Of a stretch of 64,000 bases of DNA, positions 8,836 through 17,097 are shown piece after piece. Within the stretch, counting starts at the first letter, position 1, and each line of letters opens with the position of its first letter. The notes beneath the pieces are model-generated. The model saw only the letters and a list, made by a program, of their open reading frames with translations, was not told where the DNA came from and ran no database searches. Position numbers and translations under genes: made by a program. This DNA is from Anaerolineae bacterium (GTDB lineage: Bacteria; Chloroflexota; Anaerolineae; Promineifilales; Promineifilaceae). The stretch lies in the NCBI GenBank assembly GCA_030425205.1, contig JAUIAP010000009.1:62001-126000 (forward strand), given 5' to 3'.

Positions 8836-9675
8836 ATGAGCGACTCATTCTTAGGCACATGGCGCGTCACCGAAACGGTGTTTGATCCCGATGATTCATA
8901 TGCGGGATTCGTGCGGCAGCGGCGCGAGTTGTTCAGGCGGGCGAATGGAAATTTGCGGGTGGTGCAGAATTGTGAGGTTTCAGCCGAACTGCACACCCAT
9001 CCGATGGGCGCATTTCAAGGCGAATGGATTTTTGATTTGCGCGTCGCTGGCAAGAACCGCCACTATCTCGGCACAGATGTCGTCGGCATGGGGATTCAAT
9101 ATGTCGATGGCATCATGACAGGGCGTGGGCATTGGCCGCGCTTTGGACATTCATTTGTCTCATTTGGCTTTTTAGACGGCGCAGATCGTCAAATCACGGG
9201 CGGTGTTTTCCATGATGACGGCAACGTTGTTGCCAAGATTATCGGCATTGCATCACAAACAGACTGGCCGGAAATTGTGCAGATTTCGGCCGATATTGAG
9301 ATGAAAAGAAAAGCAGACTCCCTCGCCACCATCGTTGGCGAACCAACCTATCAAGTCTGGGTCAAGATGTTGAGCGAACTGGTCCCAGACGGACGCACCC
9401 ATCGGCTTGCCCCACTCGTGGCGGGTATGTTGCAATATGCGGCACAGGTCGCGGTTGTGGAAGGCTCAGATGAGCCGCTCGCCAACGCATTTAGCAATAT
9501 GGAAGAGGTTTACGATAGTGGCGATGTGCCGAAAGCGATTGTTCGATCGGCCGAAAAACTATTCTTTGATGCCAATGTCGCCTTTGATCGCCACAGCAGC
9601 AGAGGTGACCATTACAGCATTCTTGAGGAAGCCCTTGAAGAATTTATCCGCTGGCACGACATGCCGTGGGAATAG
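8836..9675 (+). CDS. Lipocalin-like protein with helical C-terminal domain
   Basis: A 279-residue protein of unknown function. The N-terminal two thirds begin with SFLGTWRVTETVFDPDDSYAGF and alternate beta strands, again recalling a calycin or lipocalin barrel with several His (HTHP, HWPRFGHS). From about residue 155 it turns helical and acidic (MLQYAAQVAVVEGSDEPLAN and after). The start is 18 bases after the previous stop. The following RCCR-like gene begins 9 bases after this stop and has an AGGAGA ribosome binding site overlapping the end of this gene. The tight spacing suggests that the two products act together. Confidence 0.6.
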   Translation: MSDSFLGTWRVTETVFDPDDSYAGFVRQRRELFRRANGNLRVVQNCEVSAELHTHPMGAFQGEWIFDLRVAGKNRHYLGTDVVGMGIQYVDGIMTGRGHWPRFGHSFVSFGFLDGADRQITGGVFHDDGNVVAKIIGIASQTDWPEIVQISADIEMKRKADSLATIVGEPTYQVWVKMLSELVPDGRTHRLAPLVAGMLQYAAQVAVVEGSDEPLANAFSNMEEVYDSGDVPKAIVRSAEKLFFDANVAFDRHSSRGDHYSILEEALEEFIRWHDMPWE

Positions 9676-9684
9676 GAGAACAAT

Positions 9685-10491
9685 ATGGCAGAGGATACCG
9701 TCAAATCACTACTTGAACTCGTCGATGAACGACCGCACGTCGATGCGACCGGAACGTTCGACGTTCTGTGGGACACGTTGACTGAACTGCGCCAAAAGTT
9801 TGATGCGCGTTTTGCCGTCACGCAAGACCCATCGACACACGATCTGAGCAGTTACACCTCGCTTGACGGCAACGCACAAGGCTCCTTGCGCGCCTATAGC
9901 AGCGATGAAATCGACTGGTTTACACATACGTGGATCGGCAATCCGAAATTTAGCTTTAGCAACATGCACTTTTCGATTTGGCTTGGGCCACACATCGACG
10001 TGCCGCACTTTGGGCTGGCGATGGGAACGATGCCCGATGTCTTCTTCTATTGTGACTTTGTGCCGCGCGCCGATTTGACGGTCAATCTCGACTATCTCGA
10101 CCGCTACTATGCGCCGATCAACGATCTCTATGTCGAGACGCGCAACGATCCACGCTTCGGTCAGTTCGTCAGCAAAACGCCGTATATGCGCCATTCGCAG
10201 TCGCAATCGAGCCACTGTTATCTGGTTAAACCTGAGACGGAAATTGTGCAACGACTGCGCGAGATTGCCCACGCGATGTTTGACCAGTGGCTGGTGTTGG
10301 TCGATTCGGCCGATCCCGTCCCCGCCGCCGACCGTTCCGCCCTCGCCGCACGCGACCTGCACATGCGCCGCGCCATCGCCGACCGTGACCCCGCCAACGC
10401 AATGGGCGACCGCCTGTTTGGGGCAGAGATGACAAAACGGCTTGTCAGTGGTTTGTGGGGTGGGGACCGCGTCTTGCCAAGACCGCAGTAA
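9685..10491 (+). CDS. Red chlorophyll catabolite reductase-like protein (RCCR 1)
   Basis: A 268-residue protein that I match, from memory of the plant sequence, to red chlorophyll catabolite reductase of the ferredoxin-dependent bilin reductase fold. Key stretches are DFVPRADLTVNLDYLDRYY (about 124-142, compare the plant LPHRKDLVLNPDYLKEYY), the SKTPYMRHSQSQSS strand, and a C-terminal helix with ARDLHMRRAI then GDRLFGAEM (about 222-249, compare ERRDKSFRRK and FPRMFGEE). RCCR reduces the open-chain product of pheophorbide a oxygenase with ferredoxin electrons. There is no signal or transit peptide. A paralogue sits at 14148 on the far side of a Rieske oxygenase. Substrate here is inferred, not shown; another bilin is possible. 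Confidence 0.7.
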   Translation: MAEDTVKSLLELVDERPHVDATGTFDVLWDTLTELRQKFDARFAVTQDPSTHDLSSYTSLDGNAQGSLRAYSSDEIDWFTHTWIGNPKFSFSNMHFSIWLGPHIDVPHFGLAMGTMPDVFFYCDFVPRADLTVNLDYLDRYYAPINDLYVETRNDPRFGQFVSKTPYMRHSQSQSSHCYLVKPETEIVQRLREIAHAMFDQWLVLVDSADPVPAADRSALAARDLHMRRAIADRDPANAMGDRLFGAEMTKRLVSGLWGGDRVLPRPQ

Positions 10492-10501
10492 ATTGTTTCG
10501 T

Positions 10502-10526
10502 CGTGCGTCACGCACCACGCATCACT
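10502..10526. repeat. Half copy of the dispersed GCGTGGTGCG hairpin
   Basis: CGTGCGTCACGCAC followed by CACGCATCAC units matches the right arm of the dispersed hairpin family. It ends one base before the start codon of the hydrolase gene, occupying the place where a Shine-Dalgarno sequence would be. Confidence 0.7.
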
Positions 10527-10527
10527 T

Positions 10528-11463
10528 ATGATTAGAGCCATCGTCCGCGCTGTCAAAGTCAAAGGCGCACCCGCCCAATACGACACCATTTTCGCCAAAA
10601 TCTACTACCCTGCCGTCTATGGCAGGACGTTGATGGAGCAGAACACGGGGGTGTTATCGGCCGAAAACCACGCCCCTATGCCGGTCGTCATCTTCCTTTC
10701 AGGCATCAACGTCGGCAAGGAAGCCTACCAATGGTTGGCGGTTGAATTGGCGAGAGCAGGAATCGTCACGGTGACCTATGACTGGATCGCGGAAGACCTG
10801 CCCGGCTTCATCAGCTTAACGGCCGGCGTTGATTTGAGCAGTCTGGGCCCAGAGGTATATGGCTCAAAACCAACCAGCACCGTGATTGCACCACTGCTTG
10901 AACTGCTCGAACGTTTGCAGTCGAATAGCGTCTTAGCGGGCGCACTCGATCTTGACAACATCTATCTGGGCGGTCATTCGGCAGGCGCAACGATGGCATT
11001 CCAAAACGCAAATCCTGACTGGTTCCCACAGGTTAAGGGAGCGTTCGGTTATGCAGGGCATACGATGGCCTCCACGATGTTTGGCTATGACGTTGGCACG
11101 ATTTTGCCCGTCTTGTCCGATTTGCCGATTCTCATCATGGGCGGAGCAAATGACGGCGTGATCGCGTCGAGTAGCCATCGCTATGGTCTGGCCGAAGGCA
11201 GCGCGACCGCTGCCATTGAGCGCACATTTGACGAGGCGATCGAGCGCGGTCATCTCGTCATCTTTGGGGATGCGGGACACTTTGACGTTGCCTATCCACA
11301 TGACCCAACGATGGGGCGCGGCTTTCTAGAAGATAGTGAACCGCAAGATGAGGCGGAATTACGACTGCTTGTGGCGGAGATGGTTGTGGCATTGGTTCGC
11401 GGCACGCTCGCCAACGAGACGTGGGGTGAACGGGCGTTGATTTCACATTACAAAGAGAGGTAG
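10528..11463 (+). CDS. Alpha/beta hydrolase, chlorophyllase-like
   Basis: A 311-residue serine hydrolase. The nucleophile elbow GGHSAGA puts the Ser at about residue 151, with a likely Asp209 (GGANDG) and His251 (DAGHFD) completing the triad. The order of strands and the VVIFLSGINVGKEAYQWLA opening resemble the chlorophyllase/dienelactone hydrolase group. In this cluster an esterase that removes the phytyl or methyl ester of a chlorophyll derivative would fit, as chlorophyllase or pheophytinase does in plants; a general carboxylesterase is the alternative. The ATG directly abuts a dispersed hairpin repeat and has no recognisable ribosome binding site. Confidence 0.72.
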   Translation: MIRAIVRAVKVKGAPAQYDTIFAKIYYPAVYGRTLMEQNTGVLSAENHAPMPVVIFLSGINVGKEAYQWLAVELARAGIVTVTYDWIAEDLPGFISLTAGVDLSSLGPEVYGSKPTSTVIAPLLELLERLQSNSVLAGALDLDNIYLGGHSAGATMAFQNANPDWFPQVKGAFGYAGHTMASTMFGYDVGTILPVLSDLPILIMGGANDGVIASSSHRYGLAEGSATAAIERTFDEAIERGHLVIFGDAGHFDVAYPHDPTMGRGFLEDSEPQDEAELRLLVAEMVVALVRGTLANETWGERALISHYKER

Positions 11464-11493
11464 CGTCAGCATAGACGCAGATGCTATAGATAA

Positions 11494-12816
11494 ATGGCCG
11501 AAATAATCCCTCAAACCCGCTTAGGTCGCGTTCGACTCGAACAAGGAGTCGGACGCAGCCACATGCTGACGTTCTACGTGGCAGCGTTTTTTAGCATCAT
11601 GCTGTTCACGTTTTTACCGCAGTTGCAGACCTATTTACTGACGGAAACGCTCGGCATTCCAGAGGCTGAAACAGGGGTGGTGAGCGGCAATCTCGCATTT
11701 TGGGCAGAGGTCGTCATCATTATCAGCATTGGGGTATTGGGAACGTTGAGCGACAAAATCGGCCGAAAACCCGTCTTTGTCGTTGGCTTTTTCCTGATTG
11801 CGCTGGGTCTCTTCCTCTATCCATCCGCCACGACCGTCGGGCAGATGCTCGGTTTCCGTCTCGTTTTTGCGCTCGGATCGGCCGCTGCAACTGCGATGCT
11901 CGCCACCGTCGTTGCAGATTACGCCGTGGACGCAGATCGCGGGCGTGCATCCGGTATGCAGGGCGTGATGAACGGCTTAGGCGCGATGGTCACGGTGCTG
12001 TTCTTGGTGCGCTTGCCACAAATTTTCCAAAGTCGGGGGATGGACGCGATTGCAGCAGGTCAGGCCGCCTTTTATGTCGCAGCAGGATTTGCACTGATCG
12101 CCGCCATTTGGCTCTGGTTTGGCTTACAAGGACGCACCGAAAAACAAAAACAGCAGCGCAAAAGTCTCGTCGAAATTGCGCGTGAAGGGTTAGATGCGGC
12201 ACGTGATCCCGGCATTGCGCTGGCTTATGCGGCGGCCTTCAATTCGCGTGGTGATTTGGCCGTTGTCGGGACGTTCCTGCTGCTGTGGATTGCCAATCAT
12301 GGCACGGAGGAACTCGGCATGACGCGGGCGGCAGCGGTGGCTGCGGCGGGCGGGTTTGTCGCCATTGCGCAGGGGTTTGCCCTGCTCGGCGCACCGCTTT
12401 TTGGCATCATGGCCGACCGCATCAATCGCGTCAATGCGTTGATCATCGCCTCCAGCTTTTCGGCAATTGGCTACCTTTCGACCTTTTTAATCAACGACCC
12501 ATTCGGCCCAGCGATGATCGTCAGCCTTGTGTTCATCGGCTTGGGCGAGATTAGCGGCGTGATCGCCAGCGGTGTCTTAATCGCTCAGCAATCCCCCAAA
12601 GAGGTGCGTGGCTCGGTGATTGGCTTTTTTAGTTTTTGCGGGGCAGTCGGCATTTTGATCGCCACAAAAATTGGCGGGATTCTCTTTGATGGCTGGCGTG
12701 AAGCGGGGCCGTTTGTTCTGTTTGGGGGCTTTAGCGTGTTGGTAATTATTTGGGGACTCATCGTGCGAGATAAAGTTGTGCCGTTGCATGAATCGGCCGA
12801 ATCAGTTGGACATTAA
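11494..12816 (+). CDS. MFS transporter
   Basis: Major facilitator superfamily permease of 440 residues with twelve predicted helices in two sets of six around a basic middle loop (about 210-225, GRTEKQKQQRKSL). The loop between helices 2 and 3 carries the MFS signature as DKIGRKP (about residue 88). Substrate and direction cannot be read from the sequence. Its place between a hydrolase and a Rieske oxygenase suggests import of the cluster's substrate or export of a product. It starts 30 bases after the hydrolase gene. Confidence 0.88.
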   Translation: MAEIIPQTRLGRVRLEQGVGRSHMLTFYVAAFFSIMLFTFLPQLQTYLLTETLGIPEAETGVVSGNLAFWAEVVIIISIGVLGTLSDKIGRKPVFVVGFFLIALGLFLYPSATTVGQMLGFRLVFALGSAAATAMLATVVADYAVDADRGRASGMQGVMNGLGAMVTVLFLVRLPQIFQSRGMDAIAAGQAAFYVAAGFALIAAIWLWFGLQGRTEKQKQQRKSLVEIAREGLDAARDPGIALAYAAAFNSRGDLAVVGTFLLLWIANHGTEELGMTRAAAVAAAGGFVAIAQGFALLGAPLFGIMADRINRVNALIIASSFSAIGYLSTFLINDPFGPAMIVSLVFIGLGEISGVIASGVLIAQQSPKEVRGSVIGFFSFCGAVGILIATKIGGILFDGWREAGPFVLFGGFSVLVIIWGLIVRDKVVPLHESAESVGH

Positions 12817-12889
12817 ATTACGACCTATCAAGGATGACCGCTGAAATGCAACGAGTTTGCAGACGGCATCCTTCATAGTTACAAAGCTT

Positions 12890-14071
12890 ATGATAAAAAA
12901 CTTTTGGTACGCCATTGAACATAGCGCAAATGTTACCCGTGACCCGATACGGCTAACTGTGTTGGGTCAGGAATTGGTTTTATATCGAGACACAAAAGGC
13001 AATCCAGTTGTGATGAGTGATCTATGCGTCCATCGTGGTGGGGCGTTGTCAGAAGGGTTCACTGAAGGCGACTGTATTCGCTGCCCCTATCACGGCTGGA
13101 AATACAAACCTGATGGTGAATGTGTTGAAATTCCCGCCAATCCGCCGGGACGCGGCATTCCCAAAAAGGCGCGTGTCGATGCCTATCCGGCCGTTGACCG
13201 CTACCACTTTATCTGGGCATTTTTGGGCGACTTGCCAGAGAGCGAGCGCGTGCCAATCCCTGAATTGCCCTATTTCGATGATCCAGACTTAAAGCACATT
13301 CACGGCGACTATGAGTGGGATGTCCACTACGCCCGCGCGCTTGAGAACGGTATCGACTTCGCACATGGGGCATGGGTACATGGTGGCTCCTTCGGCAATC
13401 GGGATGCGCCAGAAATCGAAGATTATGAGATCGAGTATCACGGCGATTTCTCCGCCAGCGCGACCATTAGCTTTAAGCCGAAAAAGGCGACGGGGCTATG
13501 GAGTCGGCTTTATGGTAGCAAGAGTGAGCCTGATCCCGTCAGAGTGACAAACCGCTGGTGGATGCCAAATGTCTCGCTGTTGATTGTCGAACTGCCGTTT
13601 GGCTACCAGCGTTTGTACAACGCCCATGTGCCAGTCGACGAGAATAGAACGATTTCAAAGTGGCATTTGATGCGCGACTTCTTTAAGGGGAATTGGGCCG
13701 ATCGGGATGCACGGCGGCGCGTGATCAAGATTTTCGACGAAGATCGGCCGATGGTGATGGCGCAACGTCCCGAACTGTTGCCGTATGATTTGGCGGCCGA
13801 GCTACATGTCAAATCAGACGCGATTCAGGTCGCCTATCGCAAGCTACGCAACAAATATCTCGACATGGGTTGGGGGATCGACATGCACCGCATCCGCGCC
13901 GAATATGCCAACTATCAATCGGTTGTGATTCCATCGCCAGCCCGCCGCGACAATCCAGAGCTGGCAAATGCATGGGTGATGAAGGAAGTCCCGATGAAGG
14001 GGAGTGAGTTGCCAGCCGATCACAAGTTGCGCAAGCCGGGTGATCCGAAGAAGAGTGAGCAGCGGAGATAA
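12890..14071 (+). CDS. Rieske mononuclear iron oxygenase, pheophorbide a oxygenase-like
   Basis: A 393-residue oxygenase terminal component. The N-terminal Rieske [2Fe-2S] ligands are Cys46-x-His48 and Cys65-x2-His68 (LCVHRG, CIRCPYHGW). The mononuclear iron site follows as Asp156-x2-His159-x4-His164 (ENGIDFAHGAWVH), the arrangement of the PAO/chlorophyllide a oxygenase/VanA-like group. No separate ferredoxin or reductase gene is nearby, so electrons must come from elsewhere. I chose the ATG at 12890 rather than a TTG 33 bases upstream because homologues begin with the F-W-Y-A-I strand. With an RCCR-like gene on each side, macrocycle ring opening is the leading hypothesis; a smaller aromatic substrate cannot be excluded. 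Confidence 0.85.
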   Translation: MIKNFWYAIEHSANVTRDPIRLTVLGQELVLYRDTKGNPVVMSDLCVHRGGALSEGFTEGDCIRCPYHGWKYKPDGECVEIPANPPGRGIPKKARVDAYPAVDRYHFIWAFLGDLPESERVPIPELPYFDDPDLKHIHGDYEWDVHYARALENGIDFAHGAWVHGGSFGNRDAPEIEDYEIEYHGDFSASATISFKPKKATGLWSRLYGSKSEPDPVRVTNRWWMPNVSLLIVELPFGYQRLYNAHVPVDENRTISKWHLMRDFFKGNWADRDARRRVIKIFDEDRPMVMAQRPELLPYDLAAELHVKSDAIQVAYRKLRNKYLDMGWGIDMHRIRAEYANYQSVVIPSPARRDNPELANAWVMKEVPMKGSELPADHKLRKPGDPKKSEQRR

Positions 14072-14080
14072 ATTAGGATG

Positions 14081-14144
14081 CGCGTGGTACGTGGTGCGTG
14101 ATTCGTCAAGAATCTGGTTACGCACCACGCACCACGCTCCACGC
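14081..14144. repeat. Dispersed GCGTGGTGCG hairpin, copy 2
   Basis: Inverted repeat with left arm GCGTGGTACGTGGTGCGTG and right arm of CGCACCACG/CACGCTCCACGC units around a loop of about 18 bases. It fills the gap between the Rieske gene and RCCR 2 and ends 3 bases before the latter's ATG. Confidence 0.8.
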
Positions 14145-14147
14145 AAA

Positions 14148-14873
14148 ATGTCACTAGCACAAAAACTAAGTCACAAAACGCTTAACGCTATCGTCGAACG
14201 CTTCAACTTGACGGAACAAGGCGAACCGTACCAAACGTTGCACAGTCCGATGTCGCCTGCGCCGGTTGGGGAAGTGCGCCTGTTTTCGGGCGGGCCGATC
14301 CACAAAATGGTCTATATCGGTCTGTCCGTACCGCCGATTGGGTTGGATTCGCACATGGTCTTTGCGTTTACTGCGCCAGATTCGGCCGAACCGCACTTCA
14401 CACTCGATTCTGTCCTCGCTGGCCCCCATTTCGCCTTCCATCTCGACTTGATTCCACGTGTCGATTTGGGTGCAAATCTCGCCTACATCGATGAGGTCTT
14501 GCAACCATTAACCCCATTAGTCGAGTCGGCGCGTGAGATTGAGGGGCTGACGCGCGCGCATCTGTCGCCGCGTCAGTTGGCGATTATGTCGCCATGGATG
14601 TTGGCATATCGGGCGAATGAGGATGCGTTTGCCCAGATTGATGGGCATGTCGATCAATATCTCGCGCATTGGTTTGAGGTCGTGGCGGGGGGAATTTCGG
14701 CCGAAACCCTATCCTCACTCGACAACAACAACTTCGCCCAACGTGACCAGCGCAACCGCGCCGCCATCTTCAACCCCGAAGTCGATCCTGTTTGGGCGCA
14801 GGTGAGCCGCTTGATCGGCGAAGAGACGAGCGCACAATTGCGCGAATTATTGAGCGAACAAGCGATGCCCTAG
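14148..14873 (+). CDS. RCCR-like protein 2
   Basis: A 241-residue paralogue of the 9685 protein. The two align through PHF-x-L (here 82-86), a spaced F-x-F with aromatic/acid strand, P-R-x-D-L (103-107), N-L-x-Y-I/L-D (110-115) and a C-terminal helix with Q-R-D-x-R-N-R-A-A-I (198-207), corresponding to A-R-D-x-x-M-R-R-A-I in copy 1. Both carry the core expected of the RCCR/bilin reductase fold, but copy 2 is shorter at the N-terminus and more divergent, so it may have a different substrate or a non-catalytic role. A longer open frame begins at 14004 but runs through the hairpin repeat, so I take the ATG at 14148. Confidence 0.62.
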   Translation: MSLAQKLSHKTLNAIVERFNLTEQGEPYQTLHSPMSPAPVGEVRLFSGGPIHKMVYIGLSVPPIGLDSHMVFAFTAPDSAEPHFTLDSVLAGPHFAFHLDLIPRVDLGANLAYIDEVLQPLTPLVESAREIEGLTRAHLSPRQLAIMSPWMLAYRANEDAFAQIDGHVDQYLAHWFEVVAGGISAETLSSLDNNNFAQRDQRNRAAIFNPEVDPVWAQVSRLIGEETSAQLRELLSEQAMP

Positions 14874-14919
14874 ACGCGACCCGCTCGGTCGCGAGCCATT
14901 ACATTGCAGGAGAAGACGA

Positions 14920-16077
14920 ATGTTTGTCATCTATTTAGTCTATGGAACATTGCTACTGATTTGTCTGGGGTTGGCCCTGCGCCTTTGGCTCGCAGATACC
15001 CGTGCGCTCTATCTACTGGCTCTCACATTGGTCCTGTTTGGCCTCACGTATGACAATTTTATCATTGGATTGGGGAGGCTGATTGGTGAAGGCGATCTGT
15101 TGCGATCGCTCAACTTTCCGCGTTATCTACTCCATGCCCTGCTCACCCCCTTGCTGATCATGGTTGGCCTCTACTTGGCACGCAACGCGCGCGTGGAATG
15201 GGCATGGGGCAAGAAAATGACGTGGTTTTTTGTCGGGATGACGGGACTGATGATCGTCTATGGTTTTTTCACCGACGTGATTCAATTACAGCTTGCGCCC
15301 GCCGTTGGAAATGGCACGATACGTTATCACAACGCGGCGGCGGCGGGTCCTCCCATCCCCGCGATTGTTGCCATTTTGCTGCTGATCGTTTGCGGCATTG
15401 GCATCATCATCACAGCCCAATGGCGTTGGCTGTTGGTCGGCTCAATCGTCATGTTTATCACCTCTGCGGGTGGTGCAGCATTTGGCATATTGACCAATTT
15501 GGGCGAGTTGGCATTGGCGAGTTCGTTGATCTACACAGCGCGACGCTTCCCCTACTTAACCCATGCCGACTATGTCGCGTCGCAGAAACAGTTGACGCGC
15601 CAAGAGAAAAAGGAGTTAGCCGCTGGGGTACGTGCACGTAAACGCAAGATGGCACTCTACAATCGTCGGATGGCATGGATCACCTTTCCAACCCTGATTA
15701 TTGGGACAATCGCCTACTATCAAGCGTCGCTGCCTATCTCTTTACCAGCATGGATGGACCCAGCGTTTAACACCCTCTTTATCATCCTGTTTTTCCTGCA
15801 CACGGCGGCAAGTTTCTATCTATTCGGCATCCCAAAACCGCGCAATCACATTCGCGTCTGGCATGTCTACATTGGCTATGCCGTCTTCCTATTCACAATC
15901 GTGAGTCAATCGCTAATCGGCGTCGAGCCGATCCATCTGATCACCTACATCATTAACTGGGTTTTTATCGGAGCGCATGTTTTGCTGAGTACACGTTTTA
16001 TGATCAAGCGCGTGTTCAAGAAAAAACCGGTTCCATCTTTAGAATTTACCGTTGGCAAGAAGCTGACAGAAGGATAA
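14920..16077 (+). CDS. Multi-pass membrane protein of unknown function
   Basis: A 385-residue integral membrane protein with about ten hydrophobic segments, including residues 2-22, 30-50, 70-88, 102-120 and four or more after residue 250. A cytoplasmic, strongly basic and acidic loop lies between (about 222-250, QEKKELAAGVRARKRKM). The start has a GCAGGAGAAG ribosome binding site. The next gene begins 3 bases after its stop, so it is surely coexpressed with tandem lipocalin-like protein B. I do not recognise the family. A membrane-bound redox partner is one possibility but no haem or iron-sulfur ligands are obvious. Confidence 0.75.
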   Translation: MFVIYLVYGTLLLICLGLALRLWLADTRALYLLALTLVLFGLTYDNFIIGLGRLIGEGDLLRSLNFPRYLLHALLTPLLIMVGLYLARNARVEWAWGKKMTWFFVGMTGLMIVYGFFTDVIQLQLAPAVGNGTIRYHNAAAAGPPIPAIVAILLLIVCGIGIIITAQWRWLLVGSIVMFITSAGGAAFGILTNLGELALASSLIYTARRFPYLTHADYVASQKQLTRQEKKELAAGVRARKRKMALYNRRMAWITFPTLIIGTIAYYQASLPISLPAWMDPAFNTLFIILFFLHTAASFYLFGIPKPRNHIRVWHVYIGYAVFLFTIVSQSLIGVEPIHLITYIINWVFIGAHVLLSTRFMIKRVFKKKPVPSLEFTVGKKLTEG

Positions 16078-16080
16078 ATC

Positions 16081-17031
16081 ATGGCTGACAAACCAAGCAA
16101 CTGGCAAGAATCAATTACGGGAGAGTGGCATGGAATGCCGTCGATTTTCGACCCCGACGGCAACCATGTCGGCTACAACAAGGTCTATCGGTCGAGTGTC
16201 TACGAAGACGGCATCACGACCTACTACATGGACACACGACTCGACGCAATCGGCCCGCTGCGCGCGCGATTTGAGGCGCAAAAGTTTGCCTTTGGGGTCA
16301 GGGATAGTGACCGTGACCGCATCTATCTGGGCCCCGACTTTATCGGCGCGGGTCATCCACATGGCGCATTGGTTGACGCGCACTACTATGGGCCGGGCTG
16401 GACAAGTGATTTACGCACAATGGTGCATGTCGTCGGAGATACGCAGATTTACTCGTCGCTGCTCTATGATGGCCCTACGATCAATGGGGTTTTCAACGGC
16501 ATTTATAAGGTCGCATACGACTATCACGAAAACCCAGAGACACGTGCGCGGATCGATGCGTTTGTCGAAAGTGAGCGGCCAAATGGCAAAAAGCCCCATA
16601 TCTTGCCGCAGAAGCACAGCGGGTGCTGGCGTGGTGAAATGACGGTTTACAGTGGGGAGCAAGAGCTACTCGGCACGAATCAGGTGGAGATACGTTATCG
16701 GCCACTCGATCTATTACGGGCAGAGATGCACGTCGTCGTGTCTGGCGTGATGGAGCGGGAATGGAAATTCGGCCGAACTCGCAACGGTATTCGTCACCAT
16801 TTCACTGGCCCGGGCATCTTTGGCAGCAGCATCGCCTACGGTCGCGCTCTCTACACCAGCCAACACTTCTATGGCGAGTCGCTCAAAATCAAAGGGCGCG
16901 AATTTATCATTGACGACGAGTACACGATGAGCGTCGTCTGGCAATTCTTCGCCTCCGACCGCAAAAAGTACACGACGTTCGGGTTGTTGAAGTGGGAAGC
17001 AGAAGAAGAGATTTTGCAGCCCATTTATTAG
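16081..17031 (+). CDS. Tandem lipocalin-like protein B
   Basis: A 316-residue soluble protein with the same two-part plan as the 7888 protein. Each half opens with a Trp-x-Gly strand and an acidic turn (ITGEWHGMPSIFDPDGNHVG near residue 12 and SGCWRGEMTVYSGEQELLGT near 180). His and Tyr are plentiful (GHPHGALVDAHYYGPGW). There is no signal peptide. An AGAAGGA ribosome binding site overlaps the end of the membrane protein gene 3 bases upstream. The function is unknown; I suggest a ligand carrier for the surrounding pathway. Confidence 0.6.
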   Translation: MADKPSNWQESITGEWHGMPSIFDPDGNHVGYNKVYRSSVYEDGITTYYMDTRLDAIGPLRARFEAQKFAFGVRDSDRDRIYLGPDFIGAGHPHGALVDAHYYGPGWTSDLRTMVHVVGDTQIYSSLLYDGPTINGVFNGIYKVAYDYHENPETRARIDAFVESERPNGKKPHILPQKHSGCWRGEMTVYSGEQELLGTNQVEIRYRPLDLLRAEMHVVVSGVMEREWKFGRTRNGIRHHFTGPGIFGSSIAYGRALYTSQHFYGESLKIKGREFIIDDEYTMSVVWQFFASDRKKYTTFGLLKWEAEEEILQPIY

Positions 17032-17097
17032 TTATCAGTTGCGGGTTGCAAGTAAGAAAACCACTTTCTGACTTGCCACTCGCCACTTACTAATTCC

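Noticed and set aside
9709..10518. A 269-codon minus-strand open frame antisense to the RCCR 1 gene
   Set aside because: It covers the plus-strand gene almost exactly and has no family motif; the plus frame matches RCCR and has a good ribosome binding site.
14004..14147. Upstream extension of the RCCR 2 reading frame
   Set aside because: It runs through the end of the Rieske gene and a dispersed hairpin; the encoded residues are unlike the family N-terminus.
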